Shown: piece by piece, positions 1 through 8,185 of the stretch
Layout: every line of letters starts with the position of its first letter
Numbering within the stretch: the stretch's first letter is position 1
Notes under the pieces: generated by a model
Told to the model about the DNA's origin: nothing
The model's input: only the letters and a program-made list of their open reading frames with translations
Databases searched by the model: none
Made by a program: the position numbers and the translations under genes
Origin: Sulfurimonas sp. SAG-AH-194-I05
GTDB lineage: Bacteria; Campylobacterota; Campylobacteria; Campylobacterales; Sulfurimonadaceae
Assembly: GCF_029215955.1 (NCBI RefSeq)
Contig: NZ_JAEMVA010000014.1
Location: 1-40,826, forward strand
Direction of reading: 5' to 3'
DNA: 40,826 nucleotides

Positions 1-1
1 C

Positions 2-91
2 AGTGACAGCGATTCAGACTCAGATTCAGACAGAGATTCAGACAGCGACAGCGATTCAGACTCAGACAGTGATTCAGACTCAGATGATGAT
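2..91 (+). repeat. Serine-aspartate (SD) coding repeat
   Basis: Hexamer-like repeats of GAYTCA and GACAGC encode about 14 consecutive Ser-Asp dipeptides, with one Arg-Asp variant, in the adhesin frame. The repeat continues to the window edge, so its true length is unknown. In other surface proteins such tracts act as flexible stalks. Confidence 0.9.
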
Positions 92-3000
92 ACAGTAACA
101 GTAGAATCAATTACATCAGACACGCAAACAGAGGGAACTGAAGATAATGATTTAGTTCACAATGTAGTTATGAGTGGGGCATCTGCAAGTGCTGAGACAT
201 ATGCATTTAGCGTTACAAATGATACCACTGAAAATGCGGATTACTCAGACTTAGAATTTAGTAATGGTGTGACATTAAGTAATGGGGAAATCACAGTACC
301 AGTAGGTGTAACAAGCTTTACAGTTACACATAAAGTAACAGATGATGCCTTAGCTGATAATAATGAGTCTTATGATTTAGCGATTGGTGGACAAACAGCA
401 ACAGGAACAATTCTTGATGAGACAGGTGAGCATACTCCAGATACACCAGACACTCCAAACGAAAAAGATGCAGGAACAGAACTAAGTATTAGTGGAACAG
501 CATCAGTAGTTGAGGGTGAATCAGCAAAATATAAAGTATCTGTTACAAACGCAGTTGTAGAAGATATGGTTGTAGATGTTAAAATCTCAAACGTTTCAAC
601 AAACGGAGACGTAGTTGTTGAAACAATCCAAGTTACAATTCTACAAGGTCAAACAGAGTCTGCAGAATTTACTATCACAAATGTAGAAGATAGTATTAAT
701 GAACTTGATGAAGATTATAAAGTAGCAATAACTGATAATACAAATGGTGGTTTCGAAGCAGTAACTCTAGGAACAACAGAAGTAACAACAACAATTACAG
801 ATGATGATATTAACACAGTAACAGCAGTAGATGACTACGGTCAAGCTGAAACAGCACAAGGTGAATTCGCAGTAACTGGTTTTATAGAAGGAAGTGCACA
901 ATCAGTTCCAGATACAGCAGCACTTAAAGATGGCGGTTATGTAGTAGCATGGACAGAAGAGAGTGGATCTTCGTATACAGGTGCAGAAGTTAATGATGCA
1001 AATAATAATGGAGAAAATGATAGTGGCGAAGTAGTTTGGGATACGAGACAAAATTATGATGTATTTGTTCAAAGATATGATGTAGATGGTGAAAAAGTTG
1101 GAGATGCAACACGGGTTAATACATTTGTAACAAATGTAAACGAAGAAGGTGGAAGAGCACAGCATGATGTAAATGTTGTTGGACTTGAAAATGGAAATTA
1201 TTTAGTGACGTGGACATCTGATGATCAGAACATTGACACAGATAATTGGGACAATGGTTCACGCTATATACAAGGTCAAGTTTTTGATGCTAATGGAACT
1301 TCTCAATGTGATGAATTTACAGTGGCACGTGCAGAATACGATCCAATTGTTGCTTTAGAAGATGGTGGATTTATAGTAACGTACTCAGCAGATGCAAGAC
1401 TAGACAACACAGACCATGGTGCAATTGATAATCCAATTTATAGTGATGTTCATGATGATAGTGGCTTTGCAGTTGTTGCACAAAGATTTGATGCTTTAGG
1501 AAATGAAGTTGGTGATAGAGTTATTGTAAATACAACAACAGAAAATGACCAAATAGATTCAGATATAGTAATGTTAGCTGATGGAACAGCACTTATGACA
1601 TGGCAATCACAAAACGGTACAGATGGTGACTATGATGTATATGCGCAAAAACTTGTACTTACTGAAAATGGACTAGAAAAATCTGGTGCAGAGATTGCAG
1701 TAAGTGTAACAGGCTCAAATGAAACAGATCCTGAAATTACAGCATTAGCTGATGGTTCAGCTGTTATAACATATGAAAGTAATGGTTCTGTTGTTATGCA
1801 AACAGTATCAAGTACAGGTGTTGTTGGTAGTGCAAGTGTTGTTACTGACTCTGGAGAAAATCCAGTTATTACACCGTTTGGTGCAGGGTTTATAGTTGTT
1901 TATGAAGATGATGGAGCAATCTACTCTCAAACATTCGATGGAACAACATTGTCAGACGCTGTACAAATAAGTGATGAACAAAGTGGACAAACGCAGCCTG
2001 CCGTTACAACACTTGAAGATGGAAGTTATGTTGTCACATGGCAAAATGAAGATGGGATTTCAGGTCACAGATTTAATGAAGATGGTACAGAATACGTTCA
2101 AAATGATTTTGATATGAATGAAGATACTTCGATTACGATTGATGTTTCAAGATTACTTGAAAATGACTCAGATGCAGAAGGTCATAGCTTCACATTAGTG
2201 TCTGTTCAAGATTCTGTAAATGGAACAGTTACATTAAGTGATGATGGCTTAAGTGTTACTTTTACGCCAGATGAAGACTATACAGGACCAGCAACATTTG
2301 ATTATACGATTAGAGATGAACTTTTTGCACTCGATACTGCAACAGTTCACATGAATGTAAAACCAATAGGTGAGCCAAGTATATTTGTTGGAACAATGTG
2401 TGATGCAGATATTACTGGAAACGATATAGTAGTTAACGAAGGCGAAGAAGCAGTTCTTGCAGTGAAAATAAGTGGAGCAGAAGCTAATTCTACAGTTACA
2501 CTTACACTTGCAGATGGAACAGCATTAGTAACAGATGATTATGCTGCTACATTCTCTTATAGCTTTGATGGAACAAACTGGACAGAATATGATTCAAGTA
2601 CTCCAATAGATGTACCAGAAGGTGCAAGTAAATTTGCAGTGAAAATGGATACAGTAGAAGATAGTACACATGAAGAAAATGAGAACTTTACATTAAGTGC
2701 AACATTGAGTACAGGAGAAAGTGATACTGGAAAAGTAACTATCATAGATGACGATGTAGCTATTCCAAATTCAGTAAATGCAAATGATGATGTAAATAGC
2801 ATTGATGAAGATACAGTTTCAGTAGAAGGTAATGTTAAAACAAATGACACTGATCCTGAAAGTCATGACTTTAGCGTTACAACAACAGGTACATACCAAG
2901 GAACATACGGTTCACTAGAACTTAACTCAGATGGTTCATACACATATACCCTTGACAATACTTTAGATGCAGTTCAAGCACTCGGTGTTGGAGCTACTTT

Positions 3001-6000
3001 AGCAGAAACATTTACATACGATATAAAAGACTCAGAAGGTGCAACAGATTCAGCAGACTTAGTAATAACAATAAACGGTACAAATGATGCACCAGTGATT
3101 GATTGTTCTACTTCTGATGAGGGATCAACTGAAGGTCTAGCGCTAGGTACACATGATGCAACTGGAACACTTGAAGAATGGGGAACTATAGACAGTGATG
3201 GTGTTCTTCGCTCTAACGATGGAACTGTGACAATAACTGCATATTCTGATGGAAATCAAGGTGTTGTAGGCTTTAATGGAACTGATGATAATGCTACACA
3301 TGATGGAATTGGTTTAGGTGTTGTAGGTTCAAGTGATGATGAGCAAATAGAATCAAATAATGATGAAAAAATTGTTATTGAATTTGAAAATGATGTTACA
3401 TCTGCAACATTTGGTTTAGCTTCGTTAGGTGGACATTTTGATCCATCATATACTGATTCAAACGGAGTAACACCAGATGCAAAAGCACATTGGGAAGCAT
3501 ACAAAGATGGAGAAGTTGTTGCAACGGGAGATGTACAACAAGAACTCGATGGTATAGGTGGAGAAGATGGATTAATTACGACAAATTCATTTACAGTTGA
3601 CACAACATTTGACATGATTGTTTTTACAACAGATGCAGCTAAAAATTCTAACTTTAGTATTCAGTATATAGACGCAACAAGTGAAGCAGAGAACACTTGT
3701 GTTCTTTCAGCATGTGAAGATACAGAGCTTATTATAGATGAAGCATCTATTCTTGCAAATGTAACTGATGTAGACGGTAATGATGTAAGTGTTTCAAGTA
3801 TTACGGTAACAAACGGTACTATGACAAACAACAATGATGGAACGTGGACATTCTCTCCAGCATTAAACTCAGATGCAGACGCAGTTATGACAATAACAGT
3901 ACAAGACGAACATGGTGCAACGAATTCTATTGAAGTTCCTGTAAATGTTGGGGCTGTTGCGGACGTTCCTACTGTAAGTATAGAAGTGAATGAAGAGCGT
4001 TCTATTGTTCAAACTATTGATGTTTCAAATGCTGATAGCACTACGGATGGTTACACAATAACAACATTTAATGAAGATGGAACACCATCTACGATTAGTT
4101 CTATTAGTGGTACAAATCATGATGGCTTTGGTGTAAGTGGCTCTGTTGAAGAGGGCCAAAATGTTACAGGAGCAGAAGCAGAACTTGGTTATGACACACA
4201 AGAAGGAGCATCAGAATCTTTAGTAATAGACTTTGCTAATGATGTTTCAAGTATAGATGTTTCTTTTGCATGGAAACACAGTGTAGATAACGCACCAAAT
4301 ACAGACTATGTTGGTGAACGTGCAGTTATAGAGTTCTTTAACGATGGAGAACTTGTTGGAAGTGCACAACATACGGGTGGAACAGACACAGTGGATGGTC
4401 CATTTACTTTTGCTCCAACAAATGGTGTTTCTTTTGATGAAGTGAGATTCTCAGCATATGGAGAGGGTGATGACTTCTTAATTAATGAAATTTCTTATGA
4501 GCGAGTACTTAACGAGGGTGATACAGTACCTAATGCAACAGAAGTAACGAGTACTTATACAGTAGATATCGAAGCAGCATTAAGCGATACTGACGGAAGT
4601 GAGAGCTTGAGTGTTGTTATTACAAATGTACCAACAGGTGCAACATTAAGCCAAGGTACAGATAACGGTGATGGTACATGGACAATTGATGTTCCAAATG
4701 GTGCTTTAAGTATTTCAGAAGCATTGACTTTAACAGTTCCAGATGGAACTGCCGACTTTGAACTTGGGATTACCGCAACATCTACTGAAACAAATGCAAG
4801 TGATGCTTGTTTAGTCTCAGCAGATGCTTCAGATAAAGATGGAGTTACGATAATCACAGATACACAACCGAGTAGTATAGATGAAGTACAAACATTAACA
4901 TTTGAAAGTAACGCGACAACGAATGTAACATTCTTAGTAGATATATCAAGTAGTATGGAAGATGATGACCTTACTCTTACAGAAAATGCGATTGAAAATA
5001 TTATTGCTCAATATGAAGCTCTTGGTAATGTTAATGTCAACGTAATTCAAACTTGGGGTGGTGATGGAAGTAATGGTTCAGGTCTTATTGCTTCAGATTG
5101 GCAAGATTCGAGTTTTGAAATTACAAACTTGCTAGCAACTGACAAAGATGGAACAGACTTTAACCAAGGTCTTGAAGCAACAGTTGCTGCACATGATACA
5201 GCACCAGATGCAGATAACAATGTTGTATTTTTCTTTGCAGATGGTAATACGTATGATGATTACAGAACAGATTTTGATGCGTATATAGAAACATGGAATG
5301 ATTTTGTGCTAGATTCAAATATTGAAGTACATACAATCGGTATTAACAATGATGAAACAGAAAATCAACTACATAACCTAGAAGCAGTTGGAGCACCTAG
5401 TGGAATTCCAACTATCTATGTAAATAGTACAAGTGAACTTGATGGTGTTGTGTCAAATTCTGTAGCAATAACTACAGCATCAGTATCTGGTAACGCACTT
5501 GATAACATTGACTTTAATACAGATGGAGCAGGTGCTATTACGTCTATTACAGTTAATGGTACAGAATTTACTTCCACTCCTACTGGGGGAATTACAACCG
5601 CAGATGGTGGTACATTAGTATTTGACTTTACTACGGGTGATTATACGTACAGTCTTTCAAGTAACGCTCTTACAACAGATATAAGAGAAGACTTTACTAT
5701 AACAGCTGCTGACGCTGATGACGATACGACTTCTTTTCATGTATATATAGATGTAGAAGCTCCAGCAACGACTGTTTCACAAGATAATAGTTATGTTTAT
5801 AACAGTTCAATTGATGGAGATTTTGCATTGCATTCTGGTAATGGTTCTGATGATGTTACTTTAGATGGCTCATTTAAAGGTGATGCTAGTATAAATATGG
5901 GTGCAGGCGATGATACTGTAGCAATAGAGCAAACTCTTAAAGGAAATGCTTCTGTTTCTATGGGTGCAGGTGATGATATATTGAACGCTAGTAGCTTGTC

Positions 6001-6688
6001 AGAAAATGCAAGTATTACTATGGGCTTAGGAAATGATACGATAGCACTGGATAAAATATCTAGTGATTATGAGGGTGATATTTCTACTGGCGAAGGTAAT
6101 GATACACTTACAAGCACGGGTAATCTTTATGGAAATAGCATTGACATGGGTAGTGGAGATGATACTCTAAGTGCAGGTAAACTACAAGGTGATGTAAATA
6201 TCAACATGGGTGATGGAAATGATACAGTAGAACTCGGAGATGTTTCAAGTAGTTTTACGGGAACAGTTGATTTAGGTGCCGGTGATGATACGATAGAGTT
6301 TAATGAAGGTTTTGCAGTAGATGGTGGAGAGGGCTCTGATACGCTAAATATTACAGGTGAGGTTTCACTTGATTTCTCTGATGCAAGAATGGAAAATATT
6401 TCTAATATTGAAACACTTAATTTAAATGTAGATGAAGCACAAAGTATAGAAATAACCTTAGATGATGTTTTAGATATGACTACAACAACGCAAAATTCTG
6501 AAGGTGAAAATATTAACTTACTTAACATCACAGGTGATGATGAAGATGAAGTAGAAATAGATACAACTGGTTGGAATAAAGAAAGCGAAACAGATAATGA
6601 AGATGGAACACATACAACTGAATACTCAAAAGGCGATGATAGTATTTCATTAACTATCACCGATACAATTGACCAAACAATAATGTAA
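2..6688 (+). CDS. Giant RTX/VWA-type adhesin, type I secreted (5' end outside window)
   Basis: The reading frame is open from base 2, so the ATG at 170 is internal and the true start lies left of the window. From the left edge it encodes a Ser-Asp repeat (about 2-91), Calx-beta-like modules (about 120-800 and 2380-2755), repeated beta-strand units of the form DGGYVVAW...QRFD..G (about 815-2100), a cadherin/tandem-95-like domain (about 2110-2370), a VCBS-like domain (about 2780-3090), and two related unnamed modules (about 3115-3680 and 3990-4510). A VWA domain follows at about 4915-5465, with the MIDAS-type motif DISSS starting at 4940. RTX-like MGAGDDT repeats occupy about 5820-6340, and the tail is acidic. 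This architecture is that of LapA-like large adhesins exported by type I secretion; calcium binding by the repeats is known for the family. The secretion genes at 8186-14937 are the obvious partner. No LapG/LapD-type release system is visible here. Whether it binds surfaces, cells or proteins is unknown. Confidence 0.9.
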   Translation, partial: SDSDSDSDSDRDSDSDSDSDSDSDSDSDDDTVTVESITSDTQTEGTEDNDLVHNVVMSGASASAETYAFSVTNDTTENADYSDLEFSNGVTLSNGEITVPVGVTSFTVTHKVTDDALADNNESYDLAIGGQTATGTILDETGEHTPDTPDTPNEKDAGTELSISGTASVVEGESAKYKVSVTNAVVEDMVVDVKISNVSTNGDVVVETIQVTILQGQTESAEFTITNVEDSINELDEDYKVAITDNTNGGFEAVTLGTTEVTTTITDDDINTVTAVDDYGQAETAQGEFAVTGFIEGSAQSVPDTAALKDGGYVVAWTEESGSSYTGAEVNDANNNGENDSGEVVWDTRQNYDVFVQRYDVDGEKVGDATRVNTFVTNVNEEGGRAQHDVNVVGLENGNYLVTWTSDDQNIDTDNWDNGSRYIQGQVFDANGTSQCDEFTVARAEYDPIVALEDGGFIVTYSADARLDNTDHGAIDNPIYSDVHDDSGFAVVAQRFDALGNEVGDRVIVNTTTENDQIDSDIVMLADGTALMTWQSQNGTDGDYDVYAQKLVLTENGLEKSGAEIAVSVTGSNETDPEITALADGSAVITYESNGSVVMQTVSSTGVVGSASVVTDSGENPVITPFGAGFIVVYEDDGAIYSQTFDGTTLSDAVQISDEQSGQTQPAVTTLEDGSYVVTWQNEDGISGHRFNEDGTEYVQNDFDMNEDTSITIDVSRLLENDSDAEGHSFTLVSVQDSVNGTVTLSDDGLSVTFTPDEDYTGPATFDYTIRDELFALDTATVHMNVKPIGEPSIFVGTMCDADITGNDIVVNEGEEAVLAVKISGAEANSTVTLTLADGTALVTDDYAATFSYSFDGTNWTEYDSSTPIDVPEGASKFAVKMDTVEDSTHEENENFTLSATLSTGESDTGKVTIIDDDVAIPNSVNANDDVNSIDEDTVSVEGNVKTNDTDPESHDFSVTTTGTYQGTYGSLELNSDGSYTYTLDNTLDAVQALGVGATLAETFTYDIKDSEGATDSADLVITINGTNDAPVIDCSTSDEGSTEGLALGTHDATGTLEEWGTIDSDGVLRSNDGTVTITAYSDGNQGVVGFNGTDDNATHDGIGLGVVGSSDDEQIESNNDEKIVIEFENDVTSATFGLASLGGHFDPSYTDSNGVTPDAKAHWEAYKDGEVVATGDVQQELDGIGGEDGLITTNSFTVDTTFDMIVFTTDAAKNSNFSIQYIDATSEAENTCVLSACEDTELIIDEASILANVTDVDGNDVSVSSITVTNGTMTNNNDGTWTFSPALNSDADAVMTITVQDEHGATNSIEVPVNVGAVADVPTVSIEVNEERSIVQTIDVSNADSTTDGYTITTFNEDGTPSTISSISGTNHDGFGVSGSVEEGQNVTGAEAELGYDTQEGASESLVIDFANDVSSIDVSFAWKHSVDNAPNTDYVGERAVIEFFNDGELVGSAQHTGGTDTVDGPFTFAPTNGVSFDEVRFSAYGEGDDFLINEISYERVLNEGDTVPNATEVTSTYTVDIEAALSDTDGSESLSVVITNVPTGATLSQGTDNGDGTWTIDVPNGALSISEALTLTVPDGTADFELGITATSTETNASDACLVSADASDKDGVTIITDTQPSSIDEVQTLTFESNATTNVTFLVDISSSMEDDDLTLTENAIENIIAQYEALGNVNVNVIQTWGGDGSNGSGLIASDWQDSSFEITNLLATDKDGTDFNQGLEATVAAHDTAPDADNNVVFFFADGNTYDDYRTDFDAYIETWNDFVLDSNIEVHTIGINNDETENQLHNLEAVGAPSGIPTIYVNSTSELDGVVSNSVAITTASVSGNALDNIDFNTDGAGAITSITVNGTEFTSTPTGGITTADGGTLVFDFTTGDYTYSLSSNALTTDIREDFTITAADADDDTTSFHVYIDVEAPATTVSQDNSYVYNSSIDGDFALHSGNGSDDVTLDGSFKGDASINMGAGDDTVAIEQTLKGNASVSMGAGDDILNASSLSENASITMGLGNDTIALDKISSDYEGDISTGEGNDTLTSTGNLYGNSIDMGSGDDTLSAGKLQGDVNINMGDGNDTVELGDVSSSFTGTVDLGAGDDTIEFNEGFAVDGGEGSDTLNITGEVSLDFSDARMENISNIETLNLNVDEAQSIEITLDDVLDMTTTTQNSEGENINLLNITGDDEDEVEIDTTGWNKESETDNEDGTHTTEYSKGDDSISLTITDTIDQTIM

Positions 6689-6736
6689 GGAATAGATTTT
6701 AGATACAATACGAAAAACTTTAAAGGTTACTAATTA

Positions 6737-7564
6737 ATGCGTATAGCTTTTATAGGAGACATAGTCGGCAGTCCCGGCCGACTTATGTTAAAAACTTACT
6801 TACAGAAAATCAAACAAGAATATAAAATAGACTTTGTCATTGCAAACTATGAAAATGCTTCGCATGGCTTTGGACTAACTGCTAAAAATGCAAATGAATT
6901 AGTAGCATGTGGTATAGATGTTATGAGTGGTGGCAATCACACATGGGATAAAAAAGACATTATTCCATTGTTTGATACACATGAACTTTTACGCCCTCAT
7001 AACTACCCTAAGGAAGTTCCAGGAACTGGTTGTAAAACATATGAAATAAATGGTGAAAAATTAGCAGTTATTAATTTGATGGGTCATTTTTCTATGCCTT
7101 ATACTGATAATGCTTTTAGGTGTGCTCAATCTACGGTTACAAGCTTAAAAGAAGAGGGAGTTGAAAATATTTTTATAGACTTCCATGCAGAAGCTACAAG
7201 TGAAAAAAGAGCTATGCTTATGTTACTTCAAGGTGAAGTGAGTGGTATTATTGGTACGCATACACATGTGGGAACTGATGATCTACAAATTAGCCAAGGA
7301 ACAGCATATCTTACTGATATTGGGTTAACTGGTTGCCGTGATAATGTCATAGGTATGGATGCAAAAGTCCCACTAAAGCAGTTCTTAACAGGAATGAAAG
7401 GGCATTACGATATTCCTAAGAAATGCAAAAAAATTCTTCAAATAGCTGTTATGGATTTTAAGAATGGAGCATGTGAAAATGCTTTTAAATTAAAATATTT
7501 TGATGATGAGAGGGTACTAAAAACAGATGCTTGGAGAGAAGACTACGCTGTTACTTTAAAGTAG
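6737..7564 (+). CDS. YmdB/TIGR00282-family metallophosphoesterase
   Basis: This 275-residue protein matches the YmdB family of cytosolic binuclear-metal phosphodiesterases, some of which hydrolyse 2',3'-cyclic nucleotides. Visible family motifs are GDIVGSPGR at the N-terminus (metal-binding Asp), NYENASHGFG, GGNHTWDKKD and GTHTHVGTDD, all in the expected order, and the length is normal. It starts 48 bases after the adhesin stop, with an AAAGG-like site upstream. Its last 22 bases overlap the 3' end of the convergent gene at 7543. It may be co-transcribed with the adhesin, but the family is found widely without such a neighbour, so a functional link should not be assumed. The in vivo substrate cannot be read from the sequence. 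Confidence 0.88.
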   Translation: MRIAFIGDIVGSPGRLMLKTYLQKIKQEYKIDFVIANYENASHGFGLTAKNANELVACGIDVMSGGNHTWDKKDIIPLFDTHELLRPHNYPKEVPGTGCKTYEINGEKLAVINLMGHFSMPYTDNAFRCAQSTVTSLKEEGVENIFIDFHAEATSEKRAMLMLLQGEVSGIIGTHTHVGTDDLQISQGTAYLTDIGLTGCRDNVIGMDAKVPLKQFLTGMKGHYDIPKKCKKILQIAVMDFKNGACENAFKLKYFDDERVLKTDAWREDYAVTLK

Positions 7565-8010
7565 TTATCATTTGAAATGTACGTATTTACCATTTTATAA
7601 CGCATATTACGTTCAATGATCTCTTTTGGTTCCTGTGGTAAACTTTTTTCTAAAGAGGGCGTTTGGTTTAATGGAGCATGTGGCATTCTGAAGTTTAAAC
7701 GTATTTGAGCGTTTTCCTCATAGGCATTTTTTGCATTTAATACAGTATTTGAAGCTGTGAACTTATTAAGACTTTTTTCTGTTTGTGCACCAGCTGACTT
7801 TTTTTGATTTTGAATTGAAACTTTATTATAAGTATTGCTAGTATTTAAAATTTCTGATTGTAATGCAGTAGAGAGTTTTTTTTGTGTAGGAGAAGTTAAG
7901 GACTTTGCTATTTTAGAACTAAATGACTCGTTTTCAATTTTTCTTTGTTTTTCATTTGTTTTTTCATTTGATTTAGTTTGAATGTAAGTATTATATGATG
8001 AAACAAACAT
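7543..8010 (-). CDS. Hypothetical protein, Lys/Asn/Ser-rich
   Basis: About 155 residues with no recognised domain. It is polar, rich in Lys, Asn, Gln and Ser, with no signal peptide or membrane segment. Two in-frame ATGs lie six bases apart, at 8016 and 8010. The AAGGA ribosome-binding site (8017-8021) abuts the first but is six bases from the second, so I prefer 8010. A TATAAT-like -10 element is seen on the minus strand at 8047-8052. It is convergent with the YmdB-family gene, overlapping its last 22 bases, and divergent from the secretion operon. Function unknown; codon use resembles that of its neighbours. Confidence 0.65.
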   Translation of the reverse strand: MFVSSYNTYIQTKSNEKTNEKQRKIENESFSSKIAKSLTSPTQKKLSTALQSEILNTSNTYNKVSIQNQKKSAGAQTEKSLNKFTASNTVLNAKNAYEENAQIRLNFRMPHAPLNQTPSLEKSLPQEPKEIIERNMRYKMVNTYISNDNYFKVTA

Positions 8011-8046
8011 AAACATTCCTTATGAAAATATATTTTATATAGTTAA

Positions 8047-8052
8047 ATTATA
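8047..8052 (-). promoter_or_regulatory. Candidate -10 element for the hypothetical gene at 7543-8010
   Basis: On the minus strand this reads TATAAT, about 37 bases upstream of the preferred ATG. No convincing -35 element is present, which is common in Campylobacterota. Confidence 0.4.
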
Positions 8053-8156
8053 GTATAACTTTAATTAAAAAAAGTTGAATGAAAGTATTCGAGTAACATA
8101 ATTTAATTTCATAATTATTTTTAATAAAAAACATACACTTTGTCTATGCATTTAGT

Positions 8157-8180
8157 TATAATGCAATGAGAAATAAGGAG
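8157..8180 (+). promoter_or_regulatory. Candidate promoter -10 (TATAAT) and RBS of the secretion operon
   Basis: TATAAT at 8157-8162 is followed by AAGGAG at 8175-8180, five bases before the ATG at 8186. No strong -35 is visible. It lies in the 175-base divergent gap and is the only clear promoter before a run of same-strand genes that reaches 29551. Confidence 0.55.
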
Positions 8181-8185
8181 TTTAC

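Noticed and set aside
170..172. ATG at 170 as the adhesin start
   Set aside because: The frame is open and encodes an SD repeat from base 2, with no RBS before 170; the true start is outside the window.
902..4857. Several other minus-strand frames inside the adhesin (902-1165, 2557-2850, 3256-3615, 4555-4857)
   Set aside because: Antisense shadows of Thr/Asp/Ser-rich codons; no domains or translation signals.
6127..6708. 193-residue minus-strand reading frame under the adhesin
   Set aside because: Low-complexity Ser/Val-rich antisense shadow of repetitive coding sequence, with no RBS or family match.
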